Source: Candidatus Hydrogenedentota bacterium (GTDB lineage: Bacteria > Hydrogenedentota > Hydrogenedentia > Hydrogenedentales > SLHB01). Taken from it: a stretch of DNA of 39,341 bases. The notes under the pieces are model-generated. The model made no database searches. It was not told the origin of the DNA and saw only the letters and a program-made list of their open reading frames with translations. The stretch lies in the NCBI GenBank assembly GCA_020849535.1, contig JADLGB010000157.1, positions 1 through 39,341 on the forward strand, read 5' to 3'. Every line of letters begins with the position of its first letter. The first letter of the stretch is position 1. Of the stretch, positions 17,231-25,768 are shown in pieces. The position numbers and the translations under genes were made by a program.

Positions 17231-18301
17231 ATGTACAACGGTTTGAATCTGAGTCTGGGGAACCTGTCACGCCTGTCGCACGCCAAAACCCGGTCCATCT
17301 CTCCGGAGAATTTCACCGGGGCCAAGGGCCAGGGCGGCATGGCCACGGAGGGCACGGGTGCGGCATGCGCGCGCGACCTGGGCCGGGGCTGGAAGATCTC
17401 GCCGTCGGTCGCGATTGAGGCGGGCCAGACTTTCGAGTTGGCGGACATCGAGGGTCCCGGGGCGATCCAACAGATCTGGATGACGCCGACGGGGCATTGG
17501 CGGCACTCGATTCTGCGGATCTATTGGGATGGCGAGGAATCGCCGAGCGTGGAGACGCCGGTGGGCGATTTCTTCTGCATGGGCTGGTGCCGCTACGCGC
17601 AGGTGAATTCGCTCGCGGTGTGCGTGAATCCGGGAAGCGCCTTCAACTGCTATTGGGAGATGCCGTTCCGCAAACGCTGCCGGATCACCTTCGAGAACAT
17701 CGCCCAGGAGAAGATGGTCCTCTACTACCAGATCAACTACACGCTCACCGAGGTGCCCGAGGATGCCGGATACTTCCATGCGCAGTTCCGCAGGGTGAAT
17801 CCGCTGCCCTACAAGGATGTCTACACGATCCTCGATGGCGTGCGCGGACATGGGCACTACGTGGGCACGTACATGGCGTGGCAGGTGAACAACACCGGCT
17901 GGTGGGGCGAAGGCGAGATCAAGTTTTACATGGATGGCGACCGCGAGTGGCCCACGATCTGCGGCACGGGCACGGAAGACTACTTCTGCGGGTCCTACAA
18001 CTTCGATCGCGACGGCCGCTACACGGAGTTCTGCAGCGCGTACGCGGGGCTGCCGCAGGTGATCCGTCCAGATGGCACGTACCAGTCGCAGCAGCGCTTT
18101 GGGTTGTACCGGTGGCACATCATGGACCCGATCCGCTTCGAACAGGATCTCCGGGTCACGATCCAGGCGCTTGGTTGGCGCAGTGGGCAACGGTATCTAC
18201 CCAATCAGGATGACATGGCCTCGGTGGCTTTCTGGTACCAGGCGGAGCCGCACGCGGCATTCCCCGCGCTGCCGGATCGCGACGCCCTCGAAGTGATTTG
18301 A
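17231..18301 (+). CDS. DUF2961 / GH172 family protein
   Basis: A 356-residue protein of the DUF2961 family, whose founding enzymes (GH172) act on difructose dianhydrides and other furanosides and build hexamers from double jelly-rolls. Family blocks seen: NFTGAKGQGGMATEG, IEGPGAIQQIWMT, LRIYWDGEESPSVE, and WWGEGEIKFYMDGD (Glu227, Glu229) with CGTGTEDYF (Glu249). The last two are the best candidates for the catalytic acids, though I cannot align to the known structure. No signal peptide is seen. I chose ATG 17231 since GGAGG sits 6 nt before it; an upstream ATG pair at 17198 lacks a site. The lipoprotein gene follows on the same strand. Confidence 0.9.
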   Translation: MYNGLNLSLGNLSRLSHAKTRSISPENFTGAKGQGGMATEGTGAACARDLGRGWKISPSVAIEAGQTFELADIEGPGAIQQIWMTPTGHWRHSILRIYWDGEESPSVETPVGDFFCMGWCRYAQVNSLAVCVNPGSAFNCYWEMPFRKRCRITFENIAQEKMVLYYQINYTLTEVPEDAGYFHAQFRRVNPLPYKDVYTILDGVRGHGHYVGTYMAWQVNNTGWWGEGEIKFYMDGDREWPTICGTGTEDYFCGSYNFDRDGRYTEFCSAYAGLPQVIRPDGTYQSQQRFGLYRWHIMDPIRFEQDLRVTIQALGWRSGQRYLPNQDDMASVAFWYQAEPHAAFPALPDRDALEVI

Positions 18302-18369
18302 GCGCGGGCGCGGTCGCGCGTCAACTTGCGGCAGATGGAGTGCGTTTCTTGGTCATGGAATATCTTCTC

Positions 18370-19251
18370 ATGCGAAACGGCGCGTTAGTCTTCGCGGTGC
18401 TGGGCTGTGCCCTGCTGCTGATCGGGTGTGAACCGCCCGATGCGGCCCAGCGCGTCGAAGCGGAGCTTGCCGCGCAGTTGCTCGCGCAGGAGGTGTACAC
18501 CGCGCCTGAACCACCGCCTCCGGCCGTTTCCCAGAGTCCTATCGACGAGTTGAATGCCTCTCTCGAGAACCTGCGTGCGAAGGTGACTGCGGAAGTGCCC
18601 CCCGCCGAAGCGAGCACACACACGTCCCAATCGGAGGATTCACGCTACGAGGAGTTGCAGCGCGAACTGGATGAATTGCGCGCGGAGGTGAAACGGCTGC
18701 AGGACACCGTCGACCTGACCGTTTCCTATGTGGTCGGCGATCTGCAGGAAGAGAACCGGCGCCTGCGCGAGGAGATCGCGCGGGCGTATACGACGCAGCC
18801 GTCGGGCGCGGTGCAGGCGCCGTCCGATCCTGGCCCGCGGGACGCGCAGCTCTCGCCACAGGCGGTCGAGGCGTTGGCCGCGATGGCGGGCGAACAGGTC
18901 AACTATGGCGAGAAGGAGTATCTGGCCGTCAAGGAGTGGGGGCGATCACCCGAGGAGGTCAAGAACCTGCCGGACGGCGTGCCCTCCTTGCGCGGGCTAA
19001 TCTGCGCCATCGCGCCCGGTTTGAGCGATGCGGACATCTCGGACCTCGGGCGCCGTATTCGCGCGGAGTGCGACGTGTACGACAACGTGATGATCGAGGT
19101 GTTCGACAATGAGGCGGCGGCGCGCGCCTACGCGGACCAGAACATCCGCTCGACCTCGCACAACGTGCTGAGCATTCAGAAGGACGGGGCGACCAACCAG
19201 GACACCATTCTGCTGCACCGCCATGGGGTGTCGATCCAGGTGCCTCGCTGA
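18370..19251 (+). CDS. Coiled-coil lipoprotein of unknown function
   Basis: A 293-residue predicted lipoprotein. The signal MRNGALVFAVLGCALLLIGC has a good lipobox (LIGC, Cys20). A Pro-rich linker (PEPPPPAV) is followed by a coiled coil at about 90-140 (heptads in SRYEELQRELDELRAEVKRL and DLQEENRRLREEI) and a C-terminal alpha/beta domain containing MIEVFDNEAAARAYADQN. I do not recognise that domain. It begins 68 nt after the GH172 gene and may be cotranscribed. The start could also be the in-frame ATG at 18355; neither has a strong ribosome site. Confidence 0.7.
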   Translation: MRNGALVFAVLGCALLLIGCEPPDAAQRVEAELAAQLLAQEVYTAPEPPPPAVSQSPIDELNASLENLRAKVTAEVPPAEASTHTSQSEDSRYEELQRELDELRAEVKRLQDTVDLTVSYVVGDLQEENRRLREEIARAYTTQPSGAVQAPSDPGPRDAQLSPQAVEALAAMAGEQVNYGEKEYLAVKEWGRSPEEVKNLPDGVPSLRGLICAIAPGLSDADISDLGRRIRAECDVYDNVMIEVFDNEAAARAYADQNIRSTSHNVLSIQKDGATNQDTILLHRHGVSIQVPR

Positions 19252-19272
19252 GCGTTCGGTGAAGATGAAGAA

Positions 19273-19441
19273 CATCCCCCTTCACCCCCTTCAAAGGGGG
19301 ACATGCGCAACACTATATTTATATACTTGCAGAATTCTTGAGGACGACACGTAGACCAATTGCTGAAGAACGCGCGGCCCGAAGGGCACGCGTTCATGGT
19401 CCCCCTTTGAAGGGGGCAGGCCCGCAGGGCCGAGGGGGATG
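19273..19441. repeat. Second dispersed repeat, paired palindromes
   Basis: The left end has CCCCCTTCAAAGGGGG (19285-19300) and the right end its complement CCCCCTTTGAAGGGGG (19401-19416). The outer edges are CATCCCCC and GGGGGATG. This makes a 169-bp unit with inverted ends. A single palindrome of the same family lies at 30208-30222. The unit sits between the convergent lipoprotein and hpt genes. Confidence 0.7.
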
Positions 19442-19489
19442 TGGAGGCCGCCACGTGATTCCCGATACGAGTAGCGTTGTATTGGCCGT

Positions 19490-20023
19490 TCATCCGTTGG
19501 ATGGTTCCAGCACGTAGATCTCGGGCAGGCTTCTATATGCTTCGCGGTAGTCCAATCCATACCCCACGACGAAATGATCGTCGATGGAGAACCCCACGTA
19601 CTGAGCGTCCACGGGAACGACACGACGGGACGGTTTGTCAAGCAGCGTGCACAACTCCAGTGATGCGGGATTCGCATTCTCAAGGGCACTCAGGATGGCT
19701 GTGGTCGTGCGCCCGGTATCGAGGATGTCTTCCACCACGAGCACGCGCTGCCCGGCGACCGACAGGTCGGGCAGCACGATGAGTTCCACTTCGCCCATGG
19801 AATGCGTGCCGTCGTAGCTCTTCGCGCGGATGTACTCGATCCGCAGCGGGTGCACGTCAAGACAGCGCATGAGGTCCGCCGCGAAGATGGTGGCGCCTTT
19901 CAGCACGACGACAAGGACAAGGCCTCGACCGTCTTGATGCCGCGCGGCGATGTCGCGCGCAAGGCGCTTCACGCATTCGTCAATTTCCGCCTGCGCGATC
20001 AGCGGCCGCTCACTCAGTCGCAT
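19490..20023 (-). CDS. hpt: Hypoxanthine phosphoribosyltransferase
   Basis: A 177-residue purine-salvage enzyme that joins hypoxanthine (and often guanine) to PRPP, giving IMP or GMP. The PRPP loop VLVVEDILDTGRT is canonical, with its Glu-Asp pair. YGLDYREAYRSLPEIYVL is the typical C-terminal base-binding end. It overlaps the end of tilS by 14 nt and has GGAGGTGGAGG upstream, so the two are coupled. The tilS-hpt order is common in bacteria, often followed by ftsH, but here repeats follow. Confidence 0.95.
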   Translation of the reverse strand: MRLSERPLIAQAEIDECVKRLARDIAARHQDGRGLVLVVVLKGATIFAADLMRCLDVHPLRIEYIRAKSYDGTHSMGEVELIVLPDLSVAGQRVLVVEDILDTGRTTTAILSALENANPASLELCTLLDKPSRRVVPVDAQYVGFSIDDHFVVGYGLDYREAYRSLPEIYVLEPSNG

Positions 20024-21386
20024 CCACCACCTCCACCTCCAGAATTCTTCCTTCGTCTTTCTTCACGGCAAACGGCGTGGCCACTGCATATCCCACCACC
20101 CACGCGATTTTGTCACCGCACGCAAGAAGTGGGATACTGTCACGCTCCGTCGCGGGCACTCCCGCATCCACAAAGTAATCCTGTAGCTTTTTGGTTCCTG
20201 ACATGCCGTAAGGGATGAAGCGATCGCCAGGGCGCCGGAAACGCACAAAGAGTGGTTCGGTCACGGCGTCCGCGTCAAGGACCTGCCGTGTGGGCGAGCA
20301 GTAGCGCATCAAGGACTTGATCACCCGCGCGTCAATTTCCCGGACCCGAAACACCCGGCCAAAGGCAGGGGTTTCGCCCGGGACAGCAAGCGCGATCACG
20401 CGGTCATCGGTTCTGGGGGCGCCGGTCAGCACGTCGGTGCGATCGCGGGAGTTACGCAACGTCACGCCGCCGCCGAGATCGCAGGAAGCGCCTGTGGCAC
20501 CTTCCATGATGAAGGCGCGCGCCGCTTCGACGCGATCGAAGGGACATTCCACGCCATAGCGCCAGCCAATCGCGACGATCGCGCGCCGTTGGCATGCCAA
20601 CGCGCCGCTCGTGAACGCACCGCGATCGATGCGGCCCGCGCTGAAGCACCGTTCAAGAAAGTCTGACGCCGCTTCGTCCAGAAGCTCATTTTCGGCCCGC
20701 TGCACTTCTGCCAGCCGCGCCAGCGCCTCTGGAAGGCCCGGGTTGTATGCAGTAGCGAGTTCAGGTATCAAGAGATTTCTTACCTTGTTGCGCAGGTAGC
20801 AGTAGTCCGCATTCGATTTGTCCGTCCGATAAGAAAGCTCGTGTTCGCTGAGGTAGGCCAAGATGTCGCGCCTGTACACCGCGATCAAAGGCCGTATGAT
20901 TCGAGCTGTTCCCGACACGCGCACGGGCGGAATGCCCGCCAAACCTCCGGGCGACGTGCCGCGCAGCACGCGCATCAGGACTGTCTCCGCCTGGTCGTCC
21001 GCGTGGTGTCCCGTTGCGATGATAGAGATACCTTGGGCTTGTGCGGTCGCAGTCAGGAACGCATAGCGCGCATTGCGTGCGTACTCCTCGAAGGAAAGCG
21101 GCGACTGCTCCGCCTCGGCGGCAATGGGGCGGGACGTCGCGTGCAGCGGCACACCCAGTTTTTCGCACAACCCGCGCGTGAACTCCGCGTCCGCCGCGCT
21201 CTCGCCGTCGCGCGTCTGGTGATCGAGGTGGGCCGCTTCCACGGCAAAGCCCAGCTCCAGCAGCACGTGCAGCAGACACACCGAGTCCGGACCGCCACTG
21301 ACCGCCGCGAGGACGCGGTCCCCCGGCGCGGCCATGTTGTGCGCGCGGATCGTGTCCTGCACGCGATCGATGAACTGCGTAGCCAT
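20010..21386 (-). CDS. tilS: tRNA(Ile)-lysidine synthase
   Basis: A 458-residue enzyme that attaches lysine to C34 of the CAU anticodon of tRNA-Ile, so that it reads AUA. The PP-loop ATPase motif SGGPDS is at 30-35, followed by the N-terminal domain blocks TGHHADDQAETVLMRVLRG and IIRPL. A C-terminal TilS domain (FRRPGDRFIPYGMSGTKKLQ) is present, as in the E. coli-type long form. I list ATG 21386. A TTG at 21398 has GGAG 8 nt before it and could be used instead, adding four residues. The gene leads the tilS-hpt pair. Confidence 0.94.
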   Translation of the reverse strand: MATQFIDRVQDTIRAHNMAAPGDRVLAAVSGGPDSVCLLHVLLELGFAVEAAHLDHQTRDGESAADAEFTRGLCEKLGVPLHATSRPIAAEAEQSPLSFEEYARNARYAFLTATAQAQGISIIATGHHADDQAETVLMRVLRGTSPGGLAGIPPVRVSGTARIIRPLIAVYRRDILAYLSEHELSYRTDKSNADYCYLRNKVRNLLIPELATAYNPGLPEALARLAEVQRAENELLDEAASDFLERCFSAGRIDRGAFTSGALACQRRAIVAIGWRYGVECPFDRVEAARAFIMEGATGASCDLGGGVTLRNSRDRTDVLTGAPRTDDRVIALAVPGETPAFGRVFRVREIDARVIKSLMRYCSPTRQVLDADAVTEPLFVRFRRPGDRFIPYGMSGTKKLQDYFVDAGVPATERDSIPLLACGDKIAWVVGYAVATPFAVKKDEGRILEVEVVDATE

Positions 21387-21907
21387 GCGAAAACCCAAAC
21401 CCTTAACTCCGCAACAAGGCTCTCAGCGTAGCGCAGGAAGAAGGCGATGTCCAGACGTAATCAATGAGTGCGCCCTCAGATGTCGCAGATGCACCCGGAC
21501 CACCCACCAACGAAGACACAGGCGAGGGCGCCTGTGCCACACGCGCTTGCTTAGCCTTTGCTGGTACTTCCTTTCTTCCATGCCTAGTCGGCAGTCGGGC
21601 TTCAGGTGTTCCAGAGAAACGCTGGGGGAGAACCCGTCGTAGACACAGGCGAGGGCCCCTGTGCCACACGTCTATCTACTCTCCTTCGTTTTTCTGAAAC
21701 TCCTTGAAGCTTCGTGCAAACCAAGGACGGCAAGAATGGAGGAGCCCCTACAGGCAGGGCAAGCGCGTGTGGCACAGGCGCCCTCGCCTGTGTCTTAATT
21801 GGGTATAAGATAGAAGCTCCCAATAGAAAGACTGTGAGGCCAGGCGCTAAAGCAAACAGGCTCTTGCAGCCGAACGGAGCCGGAAACCCAATGGAGGACA
21901 CCCAGCC
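21387..21907. other. Gene-free repeat region before AIM24 gene
   Basis: This 521-bp spacer lies between the divergent tilS and AIM24 genes. It contains three end-hairpins of the dispersed element, at 21518-21535, 21645-21662 and 21774-21791 (inverted). No coding region is supported. Confidence 0.6.
21641..21795. repeat. Dispersed ~155-bp element, copy B (complete)
   Basis: The left end is AGACACAGGCGAGGGC and the right end is its near-complement ending in GCCTGTGTCT; each end folds as a short hairpin. Most of the interior (about 21660-21745) is the reverse complement of copy A at about 45-120. The bases just outside the right end (TAATTGGGTATAA) match the right flank of copy A (TTATTGGGTACAA) in direct orientation. 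There is no open frame or transposase inside. Confidence 0.75.
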
Positions 21908-22615
21908 ATGGCGCGCTATTCGCTTGATGAGTTTGTGAAACAAACGGGCCAACAGGATCGGGGGCAGGGCCTATTCGAACTGGAGACGGATCGTCTGCTC
22001 GAAATCAACCTGCGCGGTACCGCGTGGATCAAGACGGGCGCGATGGTGGCCTATCGCGGTGACGTGAAGTTCACCCGCGAAGGCGTGCTCGAGCATGGCG
22101 TCGGCAAACTGCTCAAACGCTCTTTCACCGGGGAGGGGACCAAGCTCACCAAGATGACCGGAGAAGGCTCCGTCTATCTCGCGGACGCGGGCAAGAAGGT
22201 CATCATCCTGCGGCTCGAGAACCAGGCCGTCCACGTGAATGGCAATGACCTGCTCGCATTTGAGCCGTCGATAGAATGGGACATCAAACTCATGCGCAAG
22301 GTAGCCGCCATGCTCGCGGGGGGCCTCTTCAATGTGCGCCTCGAAGGAACCGGCATGGTGGCCATCACGTCGCACTACGATCCGCTGACCTTGCGCGTCA
22401 CGCCCGGGCAGCCGGTCTACACCGATCCGAATGCGACGATTGCCTGGTCCGGCACGCTGCAACCCTCATTCAAGACGGATATCAGTCTCAAGACATTCTT
22501 CGGGCGGGGCAGCGGCGAGTCCGTCCAGATGGCCTTCGATGGCGACGGTTTCGTCGTCGTGCAACCGTACGAAGAAGTCTACATGCAGGCGAAATCCGGC
22601 GGTACGGCCACGTAG
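21908..22615 (+). CDS. AIM24 (DUF124) family protein
   Basis: A 235-residue protein of the AIM24/TraT-like family. It has no signal or membrane segment and consists mostly of beta strands, with family-type blocks AWIKTGAMVAYRGDVKF, GEGSVYLADAGKKVIIL and FFGRGSGESVQMAF. Bacterial members have no settled function; the yeast relative supports mitochondrial inner-membrane organisation. ATG 21908 is preceded by GGAGG at 10 nt. It converges with the sulfatase-fold gene, 20 nt away, with no room for separate long terminators. Confidence 0.9.
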   Translation: MARYSLDEFVKQTGQQDRGQGLFELETDRLLEINLRGTAWIKTGAMVAYRGDVKFTREGVLEHGVGKLLKRSFTGEGTKLTKMTGEGSVYLADAGKKVIILRLENQAVHVNGNDLLAFEPSIEWDIKLMRKVAAMLAGGLFNVRLEGTGMVAITSHYDPLTLRVTPGQPVYTDPNATIAWSGTLQPSFKTDISLKTFFGRGSGESVQMAFDGDGFVVVQPYEEVYMQAKSGGTAT

Positions 22616-22635
22616 CCGCAGGGTTTCCCCGAGTA

Positions 22636-24468
22636 TCAGTGAATGTATCCGAGGGCCTTCATCGCGTCAGCCATGTCCGGATCGAGCGCCTCATCGGGCA
22701 CGGTATCCACGGGCGGCACGTACCAGATGTAGACGGCGAGCGTTTGCGGCAGGGCACTTGGATAGAACGCTTCCGAATCCGCTTCCAGGTCGCTGACACG
22801 CAACGTTGCGCTTTCCAGCGCGGCATTGCGCCGATTCGCACCGAGGCGCACGACCTCCGCGGGAATGGGTTTGTCATCCAAGGTGAGAGACGCGATGAGC
22901 ACGGACGCCGGGTCCACCTGAATGACCAGGTGCGCGTTGTTCACTTCGCCGATTTCCTCATACCAGAGCGGTAGGGCCGTGGGCGCATCCGCGCCCGGGC
23001 TTGTGGTGATGCGGAATCTGAGGCGGTCGCCGTCCATCTGTGCGTCGCCGTTCCGCGCGGTATACCGGAGCTGGAACGCCCCCATGCCGGACCCGCTCAG
23101 CGTCCCAGCGATTGTGCGTGCTTCGTCGAGACTGCCCGTCACGAGAATGTGAAGACCCTCGCGTCTTGTGGATGCGACCCGGGCCGCGTATTCGGCCAGC
23201 GGAGCGACAGGAAGCGGTCCTTGCTTCAAGGGGCGGAGTTCCGCGGGATCGGCCCACGTGTCGAACCAGGCGGGCCGTTGCGCGGTCACGTCGAAGATGT
23301 ACTTCCACCGCGGGTCTCGCGCGGAATACAGGTTGTTGTCCGCCAGCAGGAGGGAAGAAAAGGCAGGCCGATCCTGCGCGGGAGCGCCATTCAGCATGTC
23401 CCGCAAGGAACGCCCCTGGAAGGCCTCGGGCGCGGGAAGCCCCGCGAAGTCCAGCACAGTCGGCGCGACATCGATCAGTTCCGCGAGGCCATCGCGTACG
23501 CCGATGGATGTTTGGCCGCGTGGGAGTTTCACGACGAAGGGGATGCGAATCTGTTCATCGTAGAGCGTGGTGCCGTGGCCCCATCCGCCATGATCGCCCA
23601 AGGCCTCGCCGTGATCGGCCACGACGATGATCAGCGTGTCCTCATACATCCCGAGGTCCTTCAGGGCGGCCGCGATGCGGCCGAACTGCTCGTCGCTGAA
23701 CGCGATGGCGCCATCATAGAGCGCGATCTGGCGAGCATCTTCCGCCGCGGCGGCGTCCCCTTGAGACTCCTGCGAAAGGAATCGCGTGTTGAATGGCACG
23801 GGCGGATCGTATGGCGTGTGCGGGCCGAAGAAATGAACGTAGTAGAACCAGGGTTGCCTCGCCGCTGCGCGTAGCGCTTCGATCACGGCGTCCGCGGCCC
23901 GCTGGTCCTTGGTGCCGCTAACCGCGTTGGCGTCGATCTCCACGAAGGATTGAAAACCTGCGCCGAACCCCCACATGGGAAGACAATTGAGGTTGGTCAT
24001 GAACCCGGCCGTCTCGTATCCGGCGCCCTGGAGTATCTCCGGGAGCGTAATCATCTCCTCAGGCAGGATGTCCGCGCGATCAACCGCCCCGTGTACGGAC
24101 GGATACGTGCTGGTGAACAGCGAAGCGACCGCGGGCCGGGTCCACGATGACTGACTGATCATCTTCGTGAGGCGGACACCCTCCGCCGCGAGAGCATCGA
24201 TGTGGGGCGAGGTATCGCGCGCATAGCCGTAGCACCCAAGGTGGTCGGGGCGCAGCGTGTCGATGAGTACGATCAGAATGTTGGGAAGCGCGGAAGGCGC
24301 ATGCGTCACGTCGGATGAGGAGGGCGACACCGGCGTGGCATCCGGCTCGTCCGCATGGCACACGGATCCCCCGTGGACAGGCATGTACGGAAGGCCAATC
24401 CATGCGAGCAGGACGATAAGCATTCCGGCGCGCTGAAGTGAGGCCGGACTATTTGTGGTTATTCTCAT
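22636..24468 (-). CDS. Sulfatase-fold (alkaline phosphatase superfamily) exported protein
   Basis: A 610-residue protein with an N-terminal hydrophobic export signal (MLIVLLAWIGLPYMPVHGG). The metal sites are NILIVLIDTLRPDH (Asp70) and VVADHGEALGDHGGWGHG. At the place where sulfatases carry C/S-x-P-S-R (the Cys becoming formylglycine) it reads SSWTRPAVASLFT, so Thr110 takes that position, as in phosphotransferases such as LtaS and EptA. It may therefore be a phospho- rather than sulfo-enzyme. The C-terminal 200 residues form an additional beta domain. The start is unsure: ATG 24468 has a weak site, and GTG 24498 and ATG 24423 are alternatives. Confidence 0.8.
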   Translation of the reverse strand: MRITTNSPASLQRAGMLIVLLAWIGLPYMPVHGGSVCHADEPDATPVSPSSSDVTHAPSALPNILIVLIDTLRPDHLGCYGYARDTSPHIDALAAEGVRLTKMISQSSWTRPAVASLFTSTYPSVHGAVDRADILPEEMITLPEILQGAGYETAGFMTNLNCLPMWGFGAGFQSFVEIDANAVSGTKDQRAADAVIEALRAAARQPWFYYVHFFGPHTPYDPPVPFNTRFLSQESQGDAAAAEDARQIALYDGAIAFSDEQFGRIAAALKDLGMYEDTLIIVVADHGEALGDHGGWGHGTTLYDEQIRIPFVVKLPRGQTSIGVRDGLAELIDVAPTVLDFAGLPAPEAFQGRSLRDMLNGAPAQDRPAFSSLLLADNNLYSARDPRWKYIFDVTAQRPAWFDTWADPAELRPLKQGPLPVAPLAEYAARVASTRREGLHILVTGSLDEARTIAGTLSGSGMGAFQLRYTARNGDAQMDGDRLRFRITTSPGADAPTALPLWYEEIGEVNNAHLVIQVDPASVLIASLTLDDKPIPAEVVRLGANRRNAALESATLRVSDLEADSEAFYPSALPQTLAVYIWYVPPVDTVPDEALDPDMADAMKALGYIH

Positions 24469-24568
24469 GCAGCTCGCGCCGCTGTTGGCCAATGACACGG
24501 GAGGTTCCCACGCCGTTCATGACTGTTGCTGTTGCTAACACTATCCGGCACGGCTGCGCAAAGCAAGA

Positions 24569-24598
24569 TCCATCCTTCAAACATCCATCCTTCAAACA
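24569..24598. repeat. Tandem 15-bp duplication
   Basis: The unit CATCCTTCAAA recurs at once (ATCCATCCTTCAAACATCCA then TCCTTCAAAC), between the divergent sulfatase-fold and plsC genes. It looks like replication slippage in promoter-bearing DNA. Confidence 0.55.
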
Positions 24599-24715
24599 AC
24601 GCATACCGCGCGCGCGGCACACAAAATGATTGCGGCAGATAAACCGCCCAGCGTACACTCTGCCCTGTAAGGCACGTTTTCGGACATTCTCACTCGGCCA
24701 AATGGTGACGTTGCA

Positions 24716-25453
24716 TTGGAACCTTGGGAATACGATTCTGCGCAAGATATCGATCGCAATGTGATCGAGCGGCTGCGGCAGTTTCCGCGCGAGCCCGATA
24801 TGCTGGTGTACGGCGCACGGCTCGCCGCGATGCTTCTGCTGCGCACGGGGCTGCGGCTGTATCACCGGTTCAAAATCCTGGGGAGAGAGAACCTCCCGCG
24901 CGAAGGCTCGTTCGTGCTCGTCGCAAACCACGCCAGCCATCTCGACGTGATGTGTCTCATTTCCGCGTTTCCATTACGCAAGGTGCATCGCGTGTTTCCC
25001 GCCGCCGCGCAAGACTACTTCTTCGTGAGCGTGCCGCGGCTGGCCATCGCGGCGATCGTGGTGAACGCCTTGCCGTTCGACCGGCAGGTCAGCATCCGCC
25101 ACAGCCTCGGCCTGTGCCAGCGGCTGCTGGAGAATCCCGGAAACGTGCTGGTGATCTTCCCAGAAGGCACGCGCTCGATTTCGGGCGAGCTGTGCGAGTT
25201 CAAGCCGGGTATTGGTCTGCTCGTCGCGGGCAAGGATGTGCCGGTTGTGCCGTGCTATTTGGAAGGTGCGCACCGCGCATGGGGCAAGGGCCACCGGCTT
25301 CCCAAGCCCCACCGCGTGCGCCTCACCATCGGGGCGGCCCGCAACTACAGCCAATTGAAACCGGGAAAGGAATCCGCATTGCACATCGCTGAGGATCTGC
25401 GAAGCGCTGTGCTTGCGCTTGCATCGTCAGCGGAGGCATCGAAGAAGATATGA
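24716..25453 (+). CDS. plsC: 1-acyl-sn-glycerol-3-phosphate acyltransferase (PlsC family)
   Basis: A 245-residue membrane-associated acyltransferase that makes phosphatidic acid from lysophosphatidic acid. The catalytic NHASHLD (71-77, HX4D) and the FPEGTRS block (148-154) are both present, with a hydrophobic N-terminal helix near 30-46. Downstream genes for a CDP-alcohol phosphotransferase and a CDP-diacylglycerol synthase use the same lipid, so this is the first step of the local phospholipid operon. The frame has no ATG before the core; I give the TTG at 24716, which lacks a clear ribosome site. ATG 24800 is a shorter alternative. Confidence 0.88.
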   Translation: MEPWEYDSAQDIDRNVIERLRQFPREPDMLVYGARLAAMLLLRTGLRLYHRFKILGRENLPREGSFVLVANHASHLDVMCLISAFPLRKVHRVFPAAAQDYFFVSVPRLAIAAIVVNALPFDRQVSIRHSLGLCQRLLENPGNVLVIFPEGTRSISGELCEFKPGIGLLVAGKDVPVVPCYLEGAHRAWGKGHRLPKPHRVRLTIGAARNYSQLKPGKESALHIAEDLRSAVLALASSAEASKKI

Positions 25454-25768
25454 ATCGCGCCATGGTGCCGGAGAATTGGAGCGGACGAAATTTAGCGCAG
25501 GCGTCTCGCCTGCATCTTCAAGGAATACACCGAGACCTTGGAAGAGACAGGCGAGGGCGCCTGTCCCACACGCGCTTGCCCGATCGCCCACCTGCGTCTG
25601 CAGATCCTGCGTGTCCGCACCTGTTCCCAGGCGCGCCTGCCCGATCGGACCGATTCGTCGGATCCGTCCTATCGGACGCGCGCGCCCTCGCCTGTCATCC
25701 CATCAGCGCGCATCTTTTTGGGTCTAATCTGAGTGCTTCTGGAGTCTGGGCTACTAGAAAGGCACCCT
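25454..25768. repeat. Gene-free spacer with hairpin elements
   Basis: No gene is seen. GCAGGCG-TCT-CGCCTGC is at 25497-25513. A third member of the ~155-bp family spans 25545-25696, with the same left end (AGACAGGCGAGGGCGCCTGT) and the inverted right end (GCCCTCGCCTGTC) but an unrelated interior holding degenerate CCGATCGGA units at 25640-25676. If plsC and the next gene are cotranscribed, the mRNA would cross these hairpins. Confidence 0.65.
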
